Assembly (NCBI GenBank): GCA_947175335.1
Contig: CAMWMF010000001.1
Span: 1-64,000 of the forward strand
Length of the DNA: 64,000 nt
Direction: 5' to 3'
From: an uncultured Clostridia bacterium
GTDB lineage: Bacteria; Bacillota; Clostridia; Christensenellales; Pumilibacteraceae
A program made the translations under genes and the position numbers. The notes beneath the pieces were generated by a model. It had not been told where the DNA came from and did no database searches. It was given only the letters and a program-made list of their open reading frames with translations. This document shows, in pieces, positions 1 through 9,446 of the stretch (the stretch's first letter is position 1; every line of letters begins with the position of its first letter).

Positions 1-96
1 ACGTCCACCGCAGCTTCGGCCATCGGCAACCATCTTGCCAGCAAGACCGTCAAAATCGGCAGCAACAACTGTGGCGTTGTAATCGACGCGGCGTAA
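1..96 (+). CDS. C-terminal 31 residues of an unidentified protein (partial)
   Basis: An open frame runs in frame 1 from the window edge to TAA at 94-96, and it ends in GVVIDAA. Only 31 residues are visible, so the family cannot be named. It does not look like the C-terminus of RpoC, which often precedes rpsL. The strong hairpin terminator at 119-148 follows directly, which supports a real gene end. Confidence 0.45.
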   Translation, partial: TSTAASAIGNHLASKTVKIGSNNCGVVIDAA

Positions 97-118
97 ACGT
101 TTTATATCAAAACACAGT

Positions 119-148
119 AAAGCGCGGAAAGCAATTTCCGCGCTTTTT
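119..148 (+). terminator. Rho-independent terminator after the upstream partial gene
   Basis: A perfect 12-bp stem (119-130 with 135-146) is closed by a GCAA tetraloop and continues into a T run at 144-148. It separates the upstream unit from the rpsL promoter. Confidence 0.85.
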
Positions 149-185
149 ACGTGCGCCGATTGTATATTTAATCGGTTTAAATCGC

Positions 186-215
186 TTGACAAGATAGGGG
201 GAGTTCGTTTATAAT
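186..215 (+). promoter_or_regulatory. Sigma-A promoter of the rpsL operon
   Basis: TTGACA at 186-191 and TATAAT at 210-215 are separated by 18 bp. Transcription would start near 222 and leave an 83-nt leader before rpsL. The leader contains a short direct repeat (AGTACGCG twice at about 219-238) and ends in AAAGGAGGT at 287-295. Confidence 0.85.
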
Positions 216-304
216 TAGTAGTACGCGTGGAAGTACGCGCGTATCTTTATGCTCTTATTCGGTGAGTGAGAGCGGCAATACTACTAAAAGGAGGTAGAGT
301 AACA

Positions 305-676
305 ATGCCTACGATCAACCAGCTCGTTAGGAAAGGTCGTCAAAAGGTCGAGTATAAGTCTTTGAGTCCTATTCTCGATAACAATCCCCAAAAGCGCGGT
401 GTATGCCTTTCGGTGACTACGACAACCCCTAAAAAGCCCAACTCCGCTTTGCGCAAGATTGCCCGTGTGCGTCTTGTCAACAAGATGGAAGGTACGGTCT
501 ATATTCCCGGCATCGGTCACAACCTGCAAGAACACTCGGTTGTGCTTGTCCGTGGCGGCAGAGTGAAGGACTTGCCCGGTGTGCGGTATCACATCATTCG
601 CGGTGCATTAGACACTGCGGGTGTGGCAAAGCGCAAGCAAGCTCGCTCAAAATATGGTGCGAAAAAGGCTAAATAG
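305..676 (+). CDS. rpsL: 30S ribosomal protein S12
   Basis: This is the 123-residue S12 protein of the ribosome decoding centre, starting [12 protein letters not shown]. The diagnostic segments [18 protein letters not shown] and [12 protein letters not shown] are both present; the lysine in PKKPNS is the usual site of streptomycin-resistance changes and is wild type here. The start is placed at 305, 10 nt after AAAGGAGGT, because the 13 in-frame codons upstream have no ribosome binding site and are not part of S12. It is the first gene of the str operon, with rpsG 98 nt downstream. Confidence 0.98.
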   Translation: MPTINQLVRKGRQKVEYKSLSPILDNNPQKRGVCLSVTTTTPKKPNSALRKIARVRLVNKMEGTVYIPGIGHNLQEHSVVLVRGGRVKDLPGVRYHIIRGALDTAGVAKRKQARSKYGAKKAK

Positions 677-774
677 TAAGCGTTTTTCCGCTTAACAGCG
701 GACAAGCGTTATTATTCCTTGCGCTATCAACAACGGGCGATCTTGCCCACAAAAAATCGAATAAGGAGATAATC

Positions 775-1245
775 ATGCCCAGAAGAAGCGGGGTTCCCAA
801 GAGGGATGTTTTACCCGACCCTATTTATAACAGCAAGGTCGTGACCAAGCTTGTCAATCAAATCATGCTTGACGGCAAAAAGGGCACGGCTCAGGCTATA
901 GTATACGACGCCTTTAATATTATTAAGGAAAAGACGTCGCTCGAACCGGTTGACGTATTTAACCAGGCAATGGCCAACGTCAAACCGCAACTGGAAGTTA
1001 AGGCACGTCGTGTCGGTGGCTCCACCTATCAGGTGCCACTGGAAATCCGTGCCGACCGTCAGCAAACGCTTGCTATCCGCTGGATAGTTATGTTCGCACG
1101 CAAACGCGGCGAAAAGACGATGAACGAGCGCCTTGCCGGCGAGCTTTTGGACGCGTACAACAACACCGGCGCGGCCGTAAAGCGTAAAGAGGAAATGCAC
1201 AGAGTGGCGGAGGCGAATAAGGCGTTCGCTCATTATCGCTGGTAG
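775..1245 (+). CDS. rpsG: 30S ribosomal protein S7
   Basis: This 156-residue protein is S7, which nucleates assembly of the 30S head. The start [16 protein letters not shown] and the segments [12 protein letters not shown] and [15 protein letters not shown] are characteristic, and the length equals the family norm. A TAAGGAGAT ribosome binding site lies 7 nt before ATG. It belongs to the str operon, but 228 bp containing a long hairpin (1245-1374) and a dispersed repeat separate it from fusA. That gap is unusually long for this operon. Confidence 0.98.
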   Translation: MPRRSGVPKRDVLPDPIYNSKVVTKLVNQIMLDGKKGTAQAIVYDAFNIIKEKTSLEPVDVFNQAMANVKPQLEVKARRVGGSTYQVPLEIRADRQQTLAIRWIVMFARKRGEKTMNERLAGELLDAYNNTGAAVKRKEEMHRVAEANKAFAHYRW

Positions 1246-1374
1246 TTTTCGGCACATATGCATCGGCATATACGGCGTTAAGCATCTGTCGGCGCTCGGT
1301 TACGTAGGTGGGTCTACGCGCCCGTCGCGCCGCCATCGCTTGCCTTGTCTATGCCGCGCCTATGCACCGAAAAC
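1245..1374. repeat. Long hairpin element with conserved loop, copy 1 (after rpsG)
   Basis: The arms GTTTTCGG (1245-1252) and CCGAAAAC (1367-1374) begin an imperfect inverted repeat of roughly 50 bp per side. It starts on the last base of the rpsG stop codon. The loop at 1298-1327 begins GGTTACGTAGGTGGG and ends CTACGCGCCCGTCG, and it matches the loop of the element after gyrB (19003-19128). The arms of the two copies are unrelated in sequence, although each pair is self-complementary. Confidence 0.7.
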
Positions 1375-1403
1375 GGCTTGGTCGCAATTTCAAGCTAATG
1401 TTT

Positions 1404-1437
1404 AATTCCGAATTCATAATTCCGAATTCCGAATTCA
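1404..1437. repeat. Dispersed AATTCGGAATT repeat, copy 1
   Basis: Overlapping AATTCCGAATT units lie between rpsG and fusA. In reverse complement this stretch matches the repeat at 26179-26214 almost base for base. Related copies lie at 15957-15990, 16158-16170 and 23311-23333. Confidence 0.75.
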
Positions 1438-1473
1438 ACCCCACATTTACACCTTTTTAGAGGATTAAATATT

Positions 1474-3573
1474 ATGGCAAGACAATTTGCATTGGAAAAC
1501 ACGCGAAACATTGGTATTATGGCGCACATCGACGCCGGTAAGACCACCACGTCCGAGCGTATTTTGTTCTACACCGGCAAGGTGCACAAGATAGGCGAGG
1601 TTCACGACGGCGGCGCTACCATGGACTGGATGGTTCAGGAGCAGGAGCGCGGTATTACCATTACTTCCGCAGCTACCACTACGCAGTGGCAGACCGCTCC
1701 CGATCAGCCGCTTACGCGTATCAACCTTATAGACACCCCCGGGCACGTTGACTTTACCGTCGAGGTTGAGCGTTCGCTCAAAGTTCTTGACGGCGCTGTT
1801 GCCGTGTTCTGCGCAAAGGGCGGCGTCGAGCCTCAGTCCGAAACCGTTTGGCGTCAGGCTACCAAGTACTGCGTACCGCGTATCGCATACGTCAACAAGA
1901 TGGACATTAACGGCGCCAACTTCTTTAACGTGCTTAGCATGATGAAGACGCGCTTGGGCGCCAATCCCGTTGCGCTCCAAATCCCCATCGGCAAGGAAGA
2001 CACCTTTAAAGGTATGATCGACCTTGTAACGATGAAGGCGGAAATCTACGAGGACGACCTCGGCAAGACCATTAACGAAACCGAAATCCCCGCCGAGTAC
2101 AAGGCGCAAGCCGACGAGTACCGCCAAATCCTTTTGGAAGCGGTTGCCGAAACGGACGACGCGCTTATGGAACGTTACTTCGCGGGCGAGGAGCTTACCG
2201 TTGACGAAATCCGCGCCGCCGTGCGTAAGGCTACGCTCGATATGACGATGAACCCCGTATTCTGCGGCTCGTCGTACAAAAACAAGGGCGTGCAAAAGCT
2301 GCTCGACGCTATCGTGTACTATTTGCCCAGCCCCGTAGACATCGCGCACATTAAAGGTATGGACAAGGCCGGCAACGAAGCCGAGCGCAAAACCGACGAC
2401 AAAGAGCCGTTTGCAGGCTTGGCGTTCAAGATAGCAGCCGACCCGTTCGTAGGTAAGCTGGCGTTCTTCCGCTGCTACAGCGGCGTTTGCCCCGCAGGCT
2501 CGTACGTTCTCAACTCCACCAAGGACAAGAAGGAGCGTATCGGTCGCTTGCTTTTGATGCACGCCAACTCCCGTACCGATATCGAGGAAGTTCGCGCGGG
2601 CGATATCTGCGCCATCGTCGGTCTTAAAGATACTACTACCGGCGACACGCTTTGCGACCCGTCGCACCCGATTATACTCGAAAGCATGGAATTCCCCGAG
2701 CCCGTTATCCGCGTAGCTATCGAGCCCAAGACCAAAGCAGGTCAGGAAAAGATGACTATGGCGCTTATCAAGCTCGCCGAGGAAGACCCCACGTTCAAAA
2801 CCTACACCGACCAAGAAACCGGTCAGACCATTATTGCCGGTATGGGCGAGCTTCACCTTGACATTATCGTCGACCGTTTGCTCCGCGAGTTTAAAGTGGA
2901 AGCCAACGTCGGTAAGCCGCAGGTTGCGTACCGCGAGACCATTCGTAAAAAGGTCGAAGCCGAAGGCAAGTACATCCGTCAGTCGGGTGGTAAAGGTCAG
3001 TACGGTCACTGCAAGGTCATCATGGAGCCGCTCGAACAGGGTCAAGGCTACGTGTTCGAGGACAAGACCGTCGGCGGTTCGGTTCCGAAGGAATATATCC
3101 CCGCAGTTGACAACGGTATCCAGGAAGCGCGCATGAGCGGTATTCTTGCCGGCTACGAGTGCGTTGACTTCAAGGTAACTCTGTACGACGGAAGCTACCA
3201 CGAGGTCGACTCGTCCGAAATGGCGTTCAAGATTGCAGGCTCTATGGCGTTTAAGGACGGCATGAAAAAGGGCGACGCGTACCTGCTCGAACCTATCATG
3301 AAGGTTGACGTAACTCTGCCCGACGAATACTTGGGCGACGTTATGGGTAACGTAAGCTCCCGCCGCGGCACCATATTCGGTACCGACCTTGTAAACGGTA
3401 GCCAAATCATTCACGCCGAAATCCCGCTGTCCGAAATGTTCGGTTACGCAACCGACCTTCGTTCGCGCACCCAAGGCCGTGGCAACTACACGATGCAGTT
3501 CGACCACTACGCCGAAGTTCCTCGCAACATTGCCGAAAAGGTAATAGGCGAGCGCGCAAAGGCTCAGGCTTAA
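1474..3573 (+). CDS. fusA: Elongation factor G
   Basis: This 699-residue protein is the translocation GTPase. The G1 motif [16 protein letters not shown]3 DTPGHVDF and G4 NKMD are present, followed by the beta-barrel domain II, domain III ([14 protein letters not shown]) and the C-terminal domains IV and V ([18 protein letters not shown]). The length is usual for bacterial EF-G. The start at 1474 follows AGAGGA by 9 nt. It lies in the str operon upstream of tuf, which also has its own promoter. Confidence 0.98.
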   Translation: MARQFALENTRNIGIMAHIDAGKTTTSERILFYTGKVHKIGEVHDGGATMDWMVQEQERGITITSAATTTQWQTAPDQPLTRINLIDTPGHVDFTVEVERSLKVLDGAVAVFCAKGGVEPQSETVWRQATKYCVPRIAYVNKMDINGANFFNVLSMMKTRLGANPVALQIPIGKEDTFKGMIDLVTMKAEIYEDDLGKTINETEIPAEYKAQADEYRQILLEAVAETDDALMERYFAGEELTVDEIRAAVRKATLDMTMNPVFCGSSYKNKGVQKLLDAIVYYLPSPVDIAHIKGMDKAGNEAERKTDDKEPFAGLAFKIAADPFVGKLAFFRCYSGVCPAGSYVLNSTKDKKERIGRLLLMHANSRTDIEEVRAGDICAIVGLKDTTTGDTLCDPSHPIILESMEFPEPVIRVAIEPKTKAGQEKMTMALIKLAEEDPTFKTYTDQETGQTIIAGMGELHLDIIVDRLLREFKVEANVGKPQVAYRETIRKKVEAEGKYIRQSGGKGQYGHCKVIMEPLEQGQGYVFEDKTVGGSVPKEYIPAVDNGIQEARMSGILAGYECVDFKVTLYDGSYHEVDSSEMAFKIAGSMAFKDGMKKGDAYLLEPIMKVDVTLPDEYLGDVMGNVSSRRGTIFGTDLVNGSQIIHAEIPLSEMFGYATDLRSRTQGRGNYTMQFDHYAEVPRNIAEKVIGERAKAQA

Positions 3574-3627
3574 TTTTAAGCGCGTTTTAGCGCGCTCAAA
3601 TCTTTTTAAAAATCCACGTTAAAACGG

Positions 3628-3656
3628 TTGAAGTTTTTTTAAAGGCGTGGTATAAT
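3628..3656 (+). promoter_or_regulatory. Sigma-A promoter of tuf
   Basis: TTGAAG at 3628-3633 and TATAAT at 3651-3656 are 17 bp apart in the fusA-tuf gap. The start near 3663 gives a short leader with GGAGGA at 3684-3689. It would allow EF-Tu to be made in excess over the rest of the operon. Confidence 0.75.
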
Positions 3657-3699
3657 AAAACAAACTTAAAAAGAAATTTTTTTGGAGGACCATAATAAT

Positions 3700-4902
3700 A
3701 TGGCAAAGGCAAAATTCGATAGAAGCAAGCCGCACGTAAACATCGGCACAATCGGCCACGTTGACCACGGCAAAACCACTTTGACCGCAGCAATCACCAT
3801 GGTGCTCGCAGCCAAAGGTTTGGCGGAGCAGATGCGCTACGACCAGATCGATAAAGCACCGGAAGAGAAAGCTCGTGGTATCACCATCAACACTTCGCAC
3901 GTTGAGTACCAGACCGCTAACCGTCACTATGCTCACGTTGACTGCCCGGGGCACGCGGACTATGTTAAAAACATGATTACCGGCGCGGCGCAGATGGACG
4001 GCGCAATCCTCGTTGTTGCGGCTACCGACGGCGTTATGCCTCAGACTCGCGAGCACATCGTTCTTGCCCGTCAGGTCGGCGTTCCCAAGATTGTTGTTTT
4101 CATGAACAAGACCGATCAAGTGGACGATCCCGAAATGCTCGAGCTTGTTGAGATGGAAGTTCGCGAACTTCTTTCCAACTACGGCTTCGACGGCGACGGC
4201 GCTCCCGTTATCCCCGGCTCGGCTCTCAAAGCTTTGGAAGCTGCGCAGGGCGGCAAGGCTGACGATCCCGCTTGCGAATGCATCATGAAGCTTATGGACG
4301 CTGTCGACGCGTACATCCCCACTCCGGAACGCGACGTGGACAAGCCCTTCCTTATGCCTGTCGAGGACATCTTCACGATTACCGGCCGCGGCACTGTTGC
4401 TACCGGTCGTGTAGAGCGCGGCGTTATCAAAATGGGCGATCCCGTGGAAATCGTCGGTATCAAAGCGACTCGTTCGTCCACCGTTACCGGTATCGAAATG
4501 TTCCGCAAGATGCTTGACACCGCGCAAAGCGGCGACAACGCGGGTATCCTTCTCCGTGGCGTAGACCGCAAGGACATCGAGCGCGGACAGGTTATCGCAA
4601 AACCCGGCTCCATCACCCCTCATACCGAGTTCAAGGCTGAGGTGTACGTTCTTAAAAAGGAAGAAGGCGGCCGCCACACTCCGTTCTTTAACGGCTACCG
4701 TCCGCAGTTCTACTTCCGCACGACCGACGTTACCGGCTTGGTCGAACTTCCGAAGGGCGTAGAAATGGTTACCCCCGGCGACAACGTAACGATGACCGTT
4801 ACGCTTATCCACCCGATCGCTGCCGAAAAAGGCTTGCGCTTCGCTATCCGCGAAGGCGGCAGAACGGTTGGCTCGGGCGTTATCACCGAAATCATTAAAT
4901 AA
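3700..4902 (+). CDS. tuf: Elongation factor Tu
   Basis: This 400-residue GTPase delivers aminoacyl-tRNA to the ribosome. The G1 loop [14 protein letters not shown], switch [14 protein letters not shown] and the NKTD and GSALKAL nucleotide-binding motifs are intact, as is the domain II segment [17 protein letters not shown]. The start at 3700 ([12 protein letters not shown]) has GGAGGA 10 nt upstream. A longer in-frame reading from a TTG at 3682 would begin inside the ribosome binding site and is rejected. It closes the str operon. Confidence 0.98.
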   Translation: MAKAKFDRSKPHVNIGTIGHVDHGKTTLTAAITMVLAAKGLAEQMRYDQIDKAPEEKARGITINTSHVEYQTANRHYAHVDCPGHADYVKNMITGAAQMDGAILVVAATDGVMPQTREHIVLARQVGVPKIVVFMNKTDQVDDPEMLELVEMEVRELLSNYGFDGDGAPVIPGSALKALEAAQGGKADDPACECIMKLMDAVDAYIPTPERDVDKPFLMPVEDIFTITGRGTVATGRVERGVIKMGDPVEIVGIKATRSSTVTGIEMFRKMLDTAQSGDNAGILLRGVDRKDIERGQVIAKPGSITPHTEFKAEVYVLKKEEGGRHTPFFNGYRPQFYFRTTDVTGLVELPKGVEMVTPGDNVTMTVTLIHPIAAEKGLRFAIREGGRTVGSGVITEIIK

Positions 4903-4935
4903 TTGCGATTAACTAAATTATAGCTAAACAAAAAG

Positions 4936-4964
4936 AACGGTGTTCATACGAACGCCGTTTTTTT
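4936..4964 (+). terminator. Terminator of the str operon
   Basis: A 10-bp stem (4936-4945 with 4950-4959, one G-U pair) and an ATAC loop are followed by seven T residues, 33 nt after the tuf stop codon. Confidence 0.9.
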
Positions 4965-5030
4965 GTGCCGTAAAAGTGTGATTGACTTTTGACAGTGTAT
5001 ATGCTAAGCTATGATTAATCGGAGGCGAAT

Positions 5031-5648
5031 ATGAAAACGAGCTATCAAGACGTTGCTATTGTATTGGATAACTATAACCTCAATGCTTTTAAAGACAATG
5101 AAAAGTTTATCGGCGCAATAATCGAATTATGGGATAGTAACAAAATTTTTTTTGGTATGCTCAATAAGTTTATTTCACTGTTTCACGATATCGCAAATTA
5201 TGAGCTTGACAAAAAGACTGCAAGAAAAATCATCCACGATATTTCATGTCAACGATTTTTATCCGAGGAATATGACGAATTATCTGCATGCGACGTGTTG
5301 AAGGACAAGCTGACTGTCGACCGAAAGAACATGAAATTGGTATTAAAAGTCCACGACGACTTTATTGTCAAAACCGATTTGGCTTTACAAAAAACGTATG
5401 TAAACGACAAGTATTACTTTGATACAGAGGAGCAAGACTTGATTGTTGATTACTGTGATTTTGTTCAAGGCAACTATATTTACGTACAATACAGCAAACG
5501 CCGGTTATTGTCCTATTTAGATTTAGCCCAGCGGTATTTTAAAACTTTTCGCAATGCAAGCAAAATCGAAAAGTATAAAAACGACAAAAACGTAGAAATG
5601 ATTTTTACTAATAAGGAATTGTTATATACTCGGGATAAGAGGGGATGA
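5031..5648 (+). CDS. Hypothetical protein, 205 aa
   Basis: I do not recognise this family. The 205-residue product is rich in Lys, Asp, Tyr and Phe, with no signal peptide, membrane segment or metal-binding cluster visible, so it is probably cytosolic. GGAGG lies 5 nt before the ATG, and TTGACA/TATGAT-like elements upstream suggest its own promoter. It is more AT-rich than the adjoining tuf and nrdD genes, which hints at acquisition. It is a single-gene unit closed by the hairpin at 5665-5698. Confidence 0.75.
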   Translation: MKTSYQDVAIVLDNYNLNAFKDNEKFIGAIIELWDSNKIFFGMLNKFISLFHDIANYELDKKTARKIIHDISCQRFLSEEYDELSACDVLKDKLTVDRKNMKLVLKVHDDFIVKTDLALQKTYVNDKYYFDTEEQDLIVDYCDFVQGNYIYVQYSKRRLLSYLDLAQRYFKTFRNASKIEKYKNDKNVEMIFTNKELLYTRDKRG

Positions 5649-5664
5649 AACGCATATTAAATTG

Positions 5665-5698
5665 AACAGCGCGGCAATGATTTGCGGCGCTGTTTTTG
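5665..5698 (+). terminator. Terminator after the 205-aa hypothetical gene
   Basis: AACAGCGC (5665-5672) pairs with GCGCTGTT (5687-5694), with GCAA/TTGC extending the stem inward. A run of T residues follows. Confidence 0.8.
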
Positions 5699-5787
5699 TT
5701 GTGTTATGTAGCTATAATTAGTATGTTATGTACCTATAATCTAAAACCGACGGTTTAGGCGGGTGTTGATAGTAAATAATAATTATT

Positions 5788-5803
5788 ATTCAATATATTG
5801 TGT
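5788..5803 (+). promoter_or_regulatory. NrdR box 1 upstream of nrdD
   Basis: The palindrome CAATATATTG with the flank TGTGT matches the NrdR box pattern (CACAATATATTGTG). Its centre is 42 bp from that of box 2, about four helical turns, which places both on the same DNA face as expected for tandem NrdR binding. Confidence 0.75.
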
Positions 5804-5829
5804 ATCTTGTGGCAAAAAAATTTTTAAAA

Positions 5830-5845
5830 CCACAATATATTGTGG
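5830..5845 (+). promoter_or_regulatory. NrdR box 2 upstream of nrdD
   Basis: CCACAATATATTGTGG is a perfect 16-bp palindrome and a near-ideal NrdR box, and it ends 8 bp before the -35 element. NrdR is the nucleotide-sensing repressor of ribonucleotide reductase genes. Its gene is not in this window. Confidence 0.85.
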
Positions 5846-5853
5846 TAAATCTA

Positions 5854-5883
5854 TTGACAAAGGTAAATGCATAGTGTTATAAT
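5854..5883 (+). promoter_or_regulatory. Sigma-A promoter of nrdD
   Basis: TTGACA at 5854-5859 and TATAAT at 5878-5883 are 18 bp apart. The predicted start near 5890 leaves a 127-nt leader, in which I see no known riboswitch. The two NrdR boxes sit immediately upstream. Confidence 0.85.
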
Positions 5884-6016
5884 GGACGAGTTCTCGCGCT
5901 TTTGGAAATGGTGACTGTGACGGGCGACAAACGCCTTGTATCGACGACGTTTTAAAGCGAAATTATCGGTTATAATTAAAGTCTATAAAGACTTTGACAT
6001 ACACTTGGAGGTAAAC

Positions 6017-8383
6017 ATGTACAAAGTAGTCAAGAGGGACGGAAAGCTCACCGGATTTGACATCACAAAGGTCAGCCAAGCAATTCGCAAGGCGTTCGAG
6101 GCGGTAGGTAAGGAGTACAACGACGACGTTATCGACCTTATTGCATTGCGCGTTACGGCGGATTTTTCGAGCAAGGTCAAAAACGGGAAGGTTGCCGTCG
6201 AGGACATTCAGGACAGCGTGGAGCAGGTGCTTATTCAAGCGGGGTATGCCGACGTTGCCAAATCGTACATTCTTTACCGCAAACAGCGCGAAAAGATTCG
6301 CAATATGAAATCCACAATCCTCGATTACAAGGATTTGGTAAACAGCTATGTAAAATCGACCGACTGGCGCGTTAAGGAGAACTCCACCGTTACCTATTCG
6401 GTGGGCGGACTTATTCTGTCCAACTCGGGCGCGATAACCGCCAACTATTGGTTGTCGGAAATTTACGACGAGGAAATAGCCAACGCGCACCGCAGTGCTG
6501 ACATACACATCCATGATATGTCCATGCTTACCGGCTACTGCGCGGGCTGGTCGCTTCGCCAGCTCATTCAAGAGGGCTTGGGCGGACTTCCCGGCAAAAT
6601 CAGCTCGTCGCCGGCCAGCCACTTGGCAACGCTGTGCAACCAGATGGTCAACTTCCTCGGCATCATGCAAAACGAATGGGCGGGCGCACAAGCGTTCTCG
6701 TCCTTCGACACCTACCTTGCGCCGTTTGTCAAGGTGGACAACCTCACTTACAGCGAGGTTAAAAAGTGTATCGAGTCGTTTATATTCGGCGTTAACACTC
6801 CTTCGCGCTGGGGCACGCAGGCGCCGTTCAGTAACATTACGCTTGACTGGACCGTTCCGCCCGATCTTGCCGAGCAGCAGGCTATTGTCGGCGGCAAGCC
6901 CATGGACTTTAAGTACAAGGACTGCAAGCGCGAAATGGATATGGTTAACAAGGCGTTTATCGAGATAATGATTGAGGGCGACGCCAACGGCCGCGGCTTC
7001 CAGTACCCTATACCCACGTATTCCATTACCCGCGACTTCGACTGGTCGGAGACCGAGAACAACAAGCTGTTGTTCGAGATGGCCGCCAAGTACGGCACAC
7101 CGTATTTCTCCAACTATATCAACTCGGACATGGAGCCGTCCGATATCCGCAGTATGTGCTGCCGCTTGCGCCTCGATTTGCGCGAGCTTCGCAAAAAGTC
7201 GGGTGGATTCTTCGGCAGCGGCGAAAGCACCGGCTCGGTCGGTGTTGTAACAATCAACATGCCGCGCATAGCTTACCTTGCGGCAGACGAAGCGGACTTC
7301 TATGCTCGCCTGGACAAGCTGATGGATATATCGGCGCGCTCGCTCAAAATCAAGCGTGATATAATAACCAAGCTTATGGACGAGGGCTTGTATCCGTACA
7401 CCCGTCGTTATCTCGGTTCGTTCAACAACCACTTCTCCACAATCGGTCTTGTGGGTATGAACGAGGCGGGACTCAACGCCAAGTGGTTGCGTGCCAACCT
7501 TACCGACCCGCGCGTACAGCAGTTTGCCAAGGACGTGCTCAACCACATGCGTGAGCGTTTGGTTATCTACCAAGAACAGTACGGCGATCTTTACAACCTC
7601 GAAGCTACGCCCGCGGAATCCACGACATACCGCCTTGCCAAGCACGACAAGGAGCGCTATCCCGAAATCATCACCGCCAACGAAAACGGCACGCCGTACT
7701 ACACCAACAGCTCGCACCTGCCCGTAGGCTTTACCGAGGACGTGTTCAGCGCGCTCGACATTCAGGACGAGCTTCAAACGCTGTACACCTCGGGCACCGT
7801 TTTCCACACCTTCCTCGGCGAAAAGCTTCCCGATTGGAAGGCTGCGGCAAAACTTGTTCGCACGATTGCGGCTAATTACAGACTTCCGTACTTCACGCTT
7901 TCGCCGACGTACTCGGTATGCCGCGACCACGGCTATATAGCGGGCGAGGTATACACTTGCCCCAAGTGCGGCGCAAAGACCGAGGTCAACAGCCGCATAA
8001 CCGGCTACTACCGTCCCGTACAGAACTGGAACGACGGTAAGGCTCAAGAGTTTAAGGACCGTAGAACGTACAACACAATGAAGTACGACACCCCGCATAC
8101 AGGCCACCGCGTCGCCAAGCAGGAAGTAGCCGCGCAGACCGAGGTTACGGGCGAAGTGCATTACGAGCTGTTTACCACCCCGACATGCCCCAACTGCAAG
8201 GTTGCAATACCCATGCTCAAAGAAGCAGGGCTTGCAGTGGACATAGTTGACGCGACGGCTCAACCCGACAGCGCCAAAAAGTACGGCATTAAGCAGGCGC
8301 CTACCTTGGTAGTCACCAACGGCACCGAAACCGCCAAGTATTCGGGCGTAGCGGAAATCCGCAAATTCTTGAACAAGAATTAA
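6017..8383 (+). CDS. nrdD: Anaerobic (class III) ribonucleoside-triphosphate reductase with fused C-terminal redoxin domain
   Basis: This 788-residue glycyl-radical enzyme reduces ribonucleotides to deoxyribonucleotides without oxygen. Residues 1 to about 90 form an ATP-cone allosteric domain (MYKVVKRDGKLTGFDITK). The catalytic barrel includes STGSVGVVTINMPRIAYL, then a zinc site (CRDHGYI, CPKCG) and the glycyl-radical loop RITGYYRPVQNW with Gly about 663. Residues 715-788 are an added glutaredoxin/thioredoxin-like domain with CPNC at 724-727 and a cis-Pro motif (APTL). The usual start has AGGTAA upstream at 6017; a longer reading from 5936 lacks one. trxB follows 28 nt downstream, so electrons could flow NADPH-TrxB-fused redoxin-NrdD, as proposed for thioredoxin-dependent NrdD types. 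The activase gene nrdG is not adjacent. Confidence 0.95.
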   Translation: MYKVVKRDGKLTGFDITKVSQAIRKAFEAVGKEYNDDVIDLIALRVTADFSSKVKNGKVAVEDIQDSVEQVLIQAGYADVAKSYILYRKQREKIRNMKSTILDYKDLVNSYVKSTDWRVKENSTVTYSVGGLILSNSGAITANYWLSEIYDEEIANAHRSADIHIHDMSMLTGYCAGWSLRQLIQEGLGGLPGKISSSPASHLATLCNQMVNFLGIMQNEWAGAQAFSSFDTYLAPFVKVDNLTYSEVKKCIESFIFGVNTPSRWGTQAPFSNITLDWTVPPDLAEQQAIVGGKPMDFKYKDCKREMDMVNKAFIEIMIEGDANGRGFQYPIPTYSITRDFDWSETENNKLLFEMAAKYGTPYFSNYINSDMEPSDIRSMCCRLRLDLRELRKKSGGFFGSGESTGSVGVVTINMPRIAYLAADEADFYARLDKLMDISARSLKIKRDIITKLMDEGLYPYTRRYLGSFNNHFSTIGLVGMNEAGLNAKWLRANLTDPRVQQFAKDVLNHMRERLVIYQEQYGDLYNLEATPAESTTYRLAKHDKERYPEIITANENGTPYYTNSSHLPVGFTEDVFSALDIQDELQTLYTSGTVFHTFLGEKLPDWKAAAKLVRTIAANYRLPYFTLSPTYSVCRDHGYIAGEVYTCPKCGAKTEVNSRITGYYRPVQNWNDGKAQEFKDRRTYNTMKYDTPHTGHRVAKQEVAAQTEVTGEVHYELFTTPTCPNCKVAIPMLKEAGLAVDIVDATAQPDSAKKYGIKQAPTLVVTNGTETAKYSGVAEIRKFLNKN

Positions 8384-8411
8384 TTCGACACTATTAATAA
8401 GGATTAAACCA

Positions 8412-9305
8412 ATGTACGATTTTATTATTATCGGCGGCGGTACGGCGGGGTTAAGCTCCGCCGTTTACGCTTGCAGGGCGAATAAGTCGACGCTCGTAAT
8501 CGAGCGCGGTGCGTTCGGCGGTCAGATAGTGGACGCGCCAATGGTGGAAAATTACCCCGGCATTGTCAGCATATCGGGCGCACAGTTCGCTTCCGATCTG
8601 TTCGATCAAGCGGAAAAAGCGGGCGCAACGTTTAAGTGCGAGGACGTACTGCAAATCGTCCCTGCAGAAGGATTCACCACCGTTGTTACCGATTGTGGCA
8701 AGTATCAAGCCAAAGCGGTTATTATCGCCGCGGGCTGTGAACATAAGCGGCTTGGCGTGCAGGGCGAGGATAGACTTATCGGTAGCGGCGTCAGTTATTG
8801 CGCGCTGTGCGACGGCGCGTTCTTTAAGGACAGGACGGTCGCTGTCGTTGGCGGAGGTAACGCTGCATTCAGTGCGGCTACGTATCTTGCCGGCGTGGCG
8901 TCGCTTGTGTATATAATTCACCGCCGCGACGAGTTCCGCGCAGAGCCGACCGTTGTCGAGTGCGTAAAGCAGCTTAACAATGTGCGGTTTGTCACCAACG
9001 CAAAAGTGACCGAGCTTGTAGGCGACGACGAGCTTACTTCGCTTAAATTAGATGTAAACGGCGCGCCGCAAACGCTTGACGTGAACGGCTTGTTCGTGTC
9101 GATAGGGCAGCAGCCCGAAAACGCTATATTTGCGCCTGTTGCGCTTGACGAGGGCGGATATATAATAGCGGACGAAAAGTGCCGTACCAACGTAAAAGGC
9201 ATTTACGCCGCGGGCGACTGCCGCTATAAGACCGTGCGTCAGCTTACCACCGCCGCGGCCGACGGCGCTATTGCCGTACAGACTGCGCTTGCGGAGTTGT
9301 TTTAA
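8412..9305 (+). CDS. trxB: Thioredoxin reductase (FAD-dependent)
   Basis: This 297-residue flavoprotein has the N-terminal FAD motif GGGTAGLSSAVYA, the redox pair CALC at about 130-133, an internal NAD(P)-binding motif (VVGGGNAAFSAATYL) and the C-terminal FAD motif GIYAAGDCR. It reduces thioredoxin-like proteins with NAD(P)H. The 28-nt gap to nrdD, with no terminator between them, implies one NrdR-controlled operon. The likely partner is the redoxin domain fused to NrdD. Confidence 0.93.
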   Translation: MYDFIIIGGGTAGLSSAVYACRANKSTLVIERGAFGGQIVDAPMVENYPGIVSISGAQFASDLFDQAEKAGATFKCEDVLQIVPAEGFTTVVTDCGKYQAKAVIIAAGCEHKRLGVQGEDRLIGSGVSYCALCDGAFFKDRTVAVVGGGNAAFSAATYLAGVASLVYIIHRRDEFRAEPTVVECVKQLNNVRFVTNAKVTELVGDDELTSLKLDVNGAPQTLDVNGLFVSIGQQPENAIFAPVALDEGGYIIADEKCRTNVKGIYAAGDCRYKTVRQLTTAAADGAIAVQTALAELF

Positions 9306-9404
9306 CCTACTTCTGTAAACAGCATCAAACCTACAAGAAATTTACAAAAACTTTTACGTATACAGTGCTGACTTTCTGTAGTCGCATTGCTACAAAAAAA
9401 CAAT

Positions 9405-9438
9405 AAAAATTCCTCTGTGAAGAGCAGAGGAATTTTTT
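9405..9438. terminator. Bidirectional terminator between trxB and the 178-aa gene
   Basis: A perfect 13-bp stem (9405-9417 with 9425-9437) with a 7-nt loop is flanked by A and T runs. It can end both the nrdD-trxB transcript and the convergent minus-strand gene. Confidence 0.88.
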
Positions 9439-9446
9439 GATATTTA

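Noticed and set aside
1465..3507. Long minus-strand open frame opposite fusA (680 codons)
   Set aside because: Its frame mirrors the codon usage of fusA and shows no family features; fusA on the other strand is certain. The same holds for the long frames opposite tuf (3619-4812), nrdD (5963-8263) and pap (10909-12450).
5890..6016. Riboswitch in the nrdD leader
   Set aside because: I looked for cobalamin, purine and T-box consensus pieces and found none; regulation is explained by the NrdR boxes.
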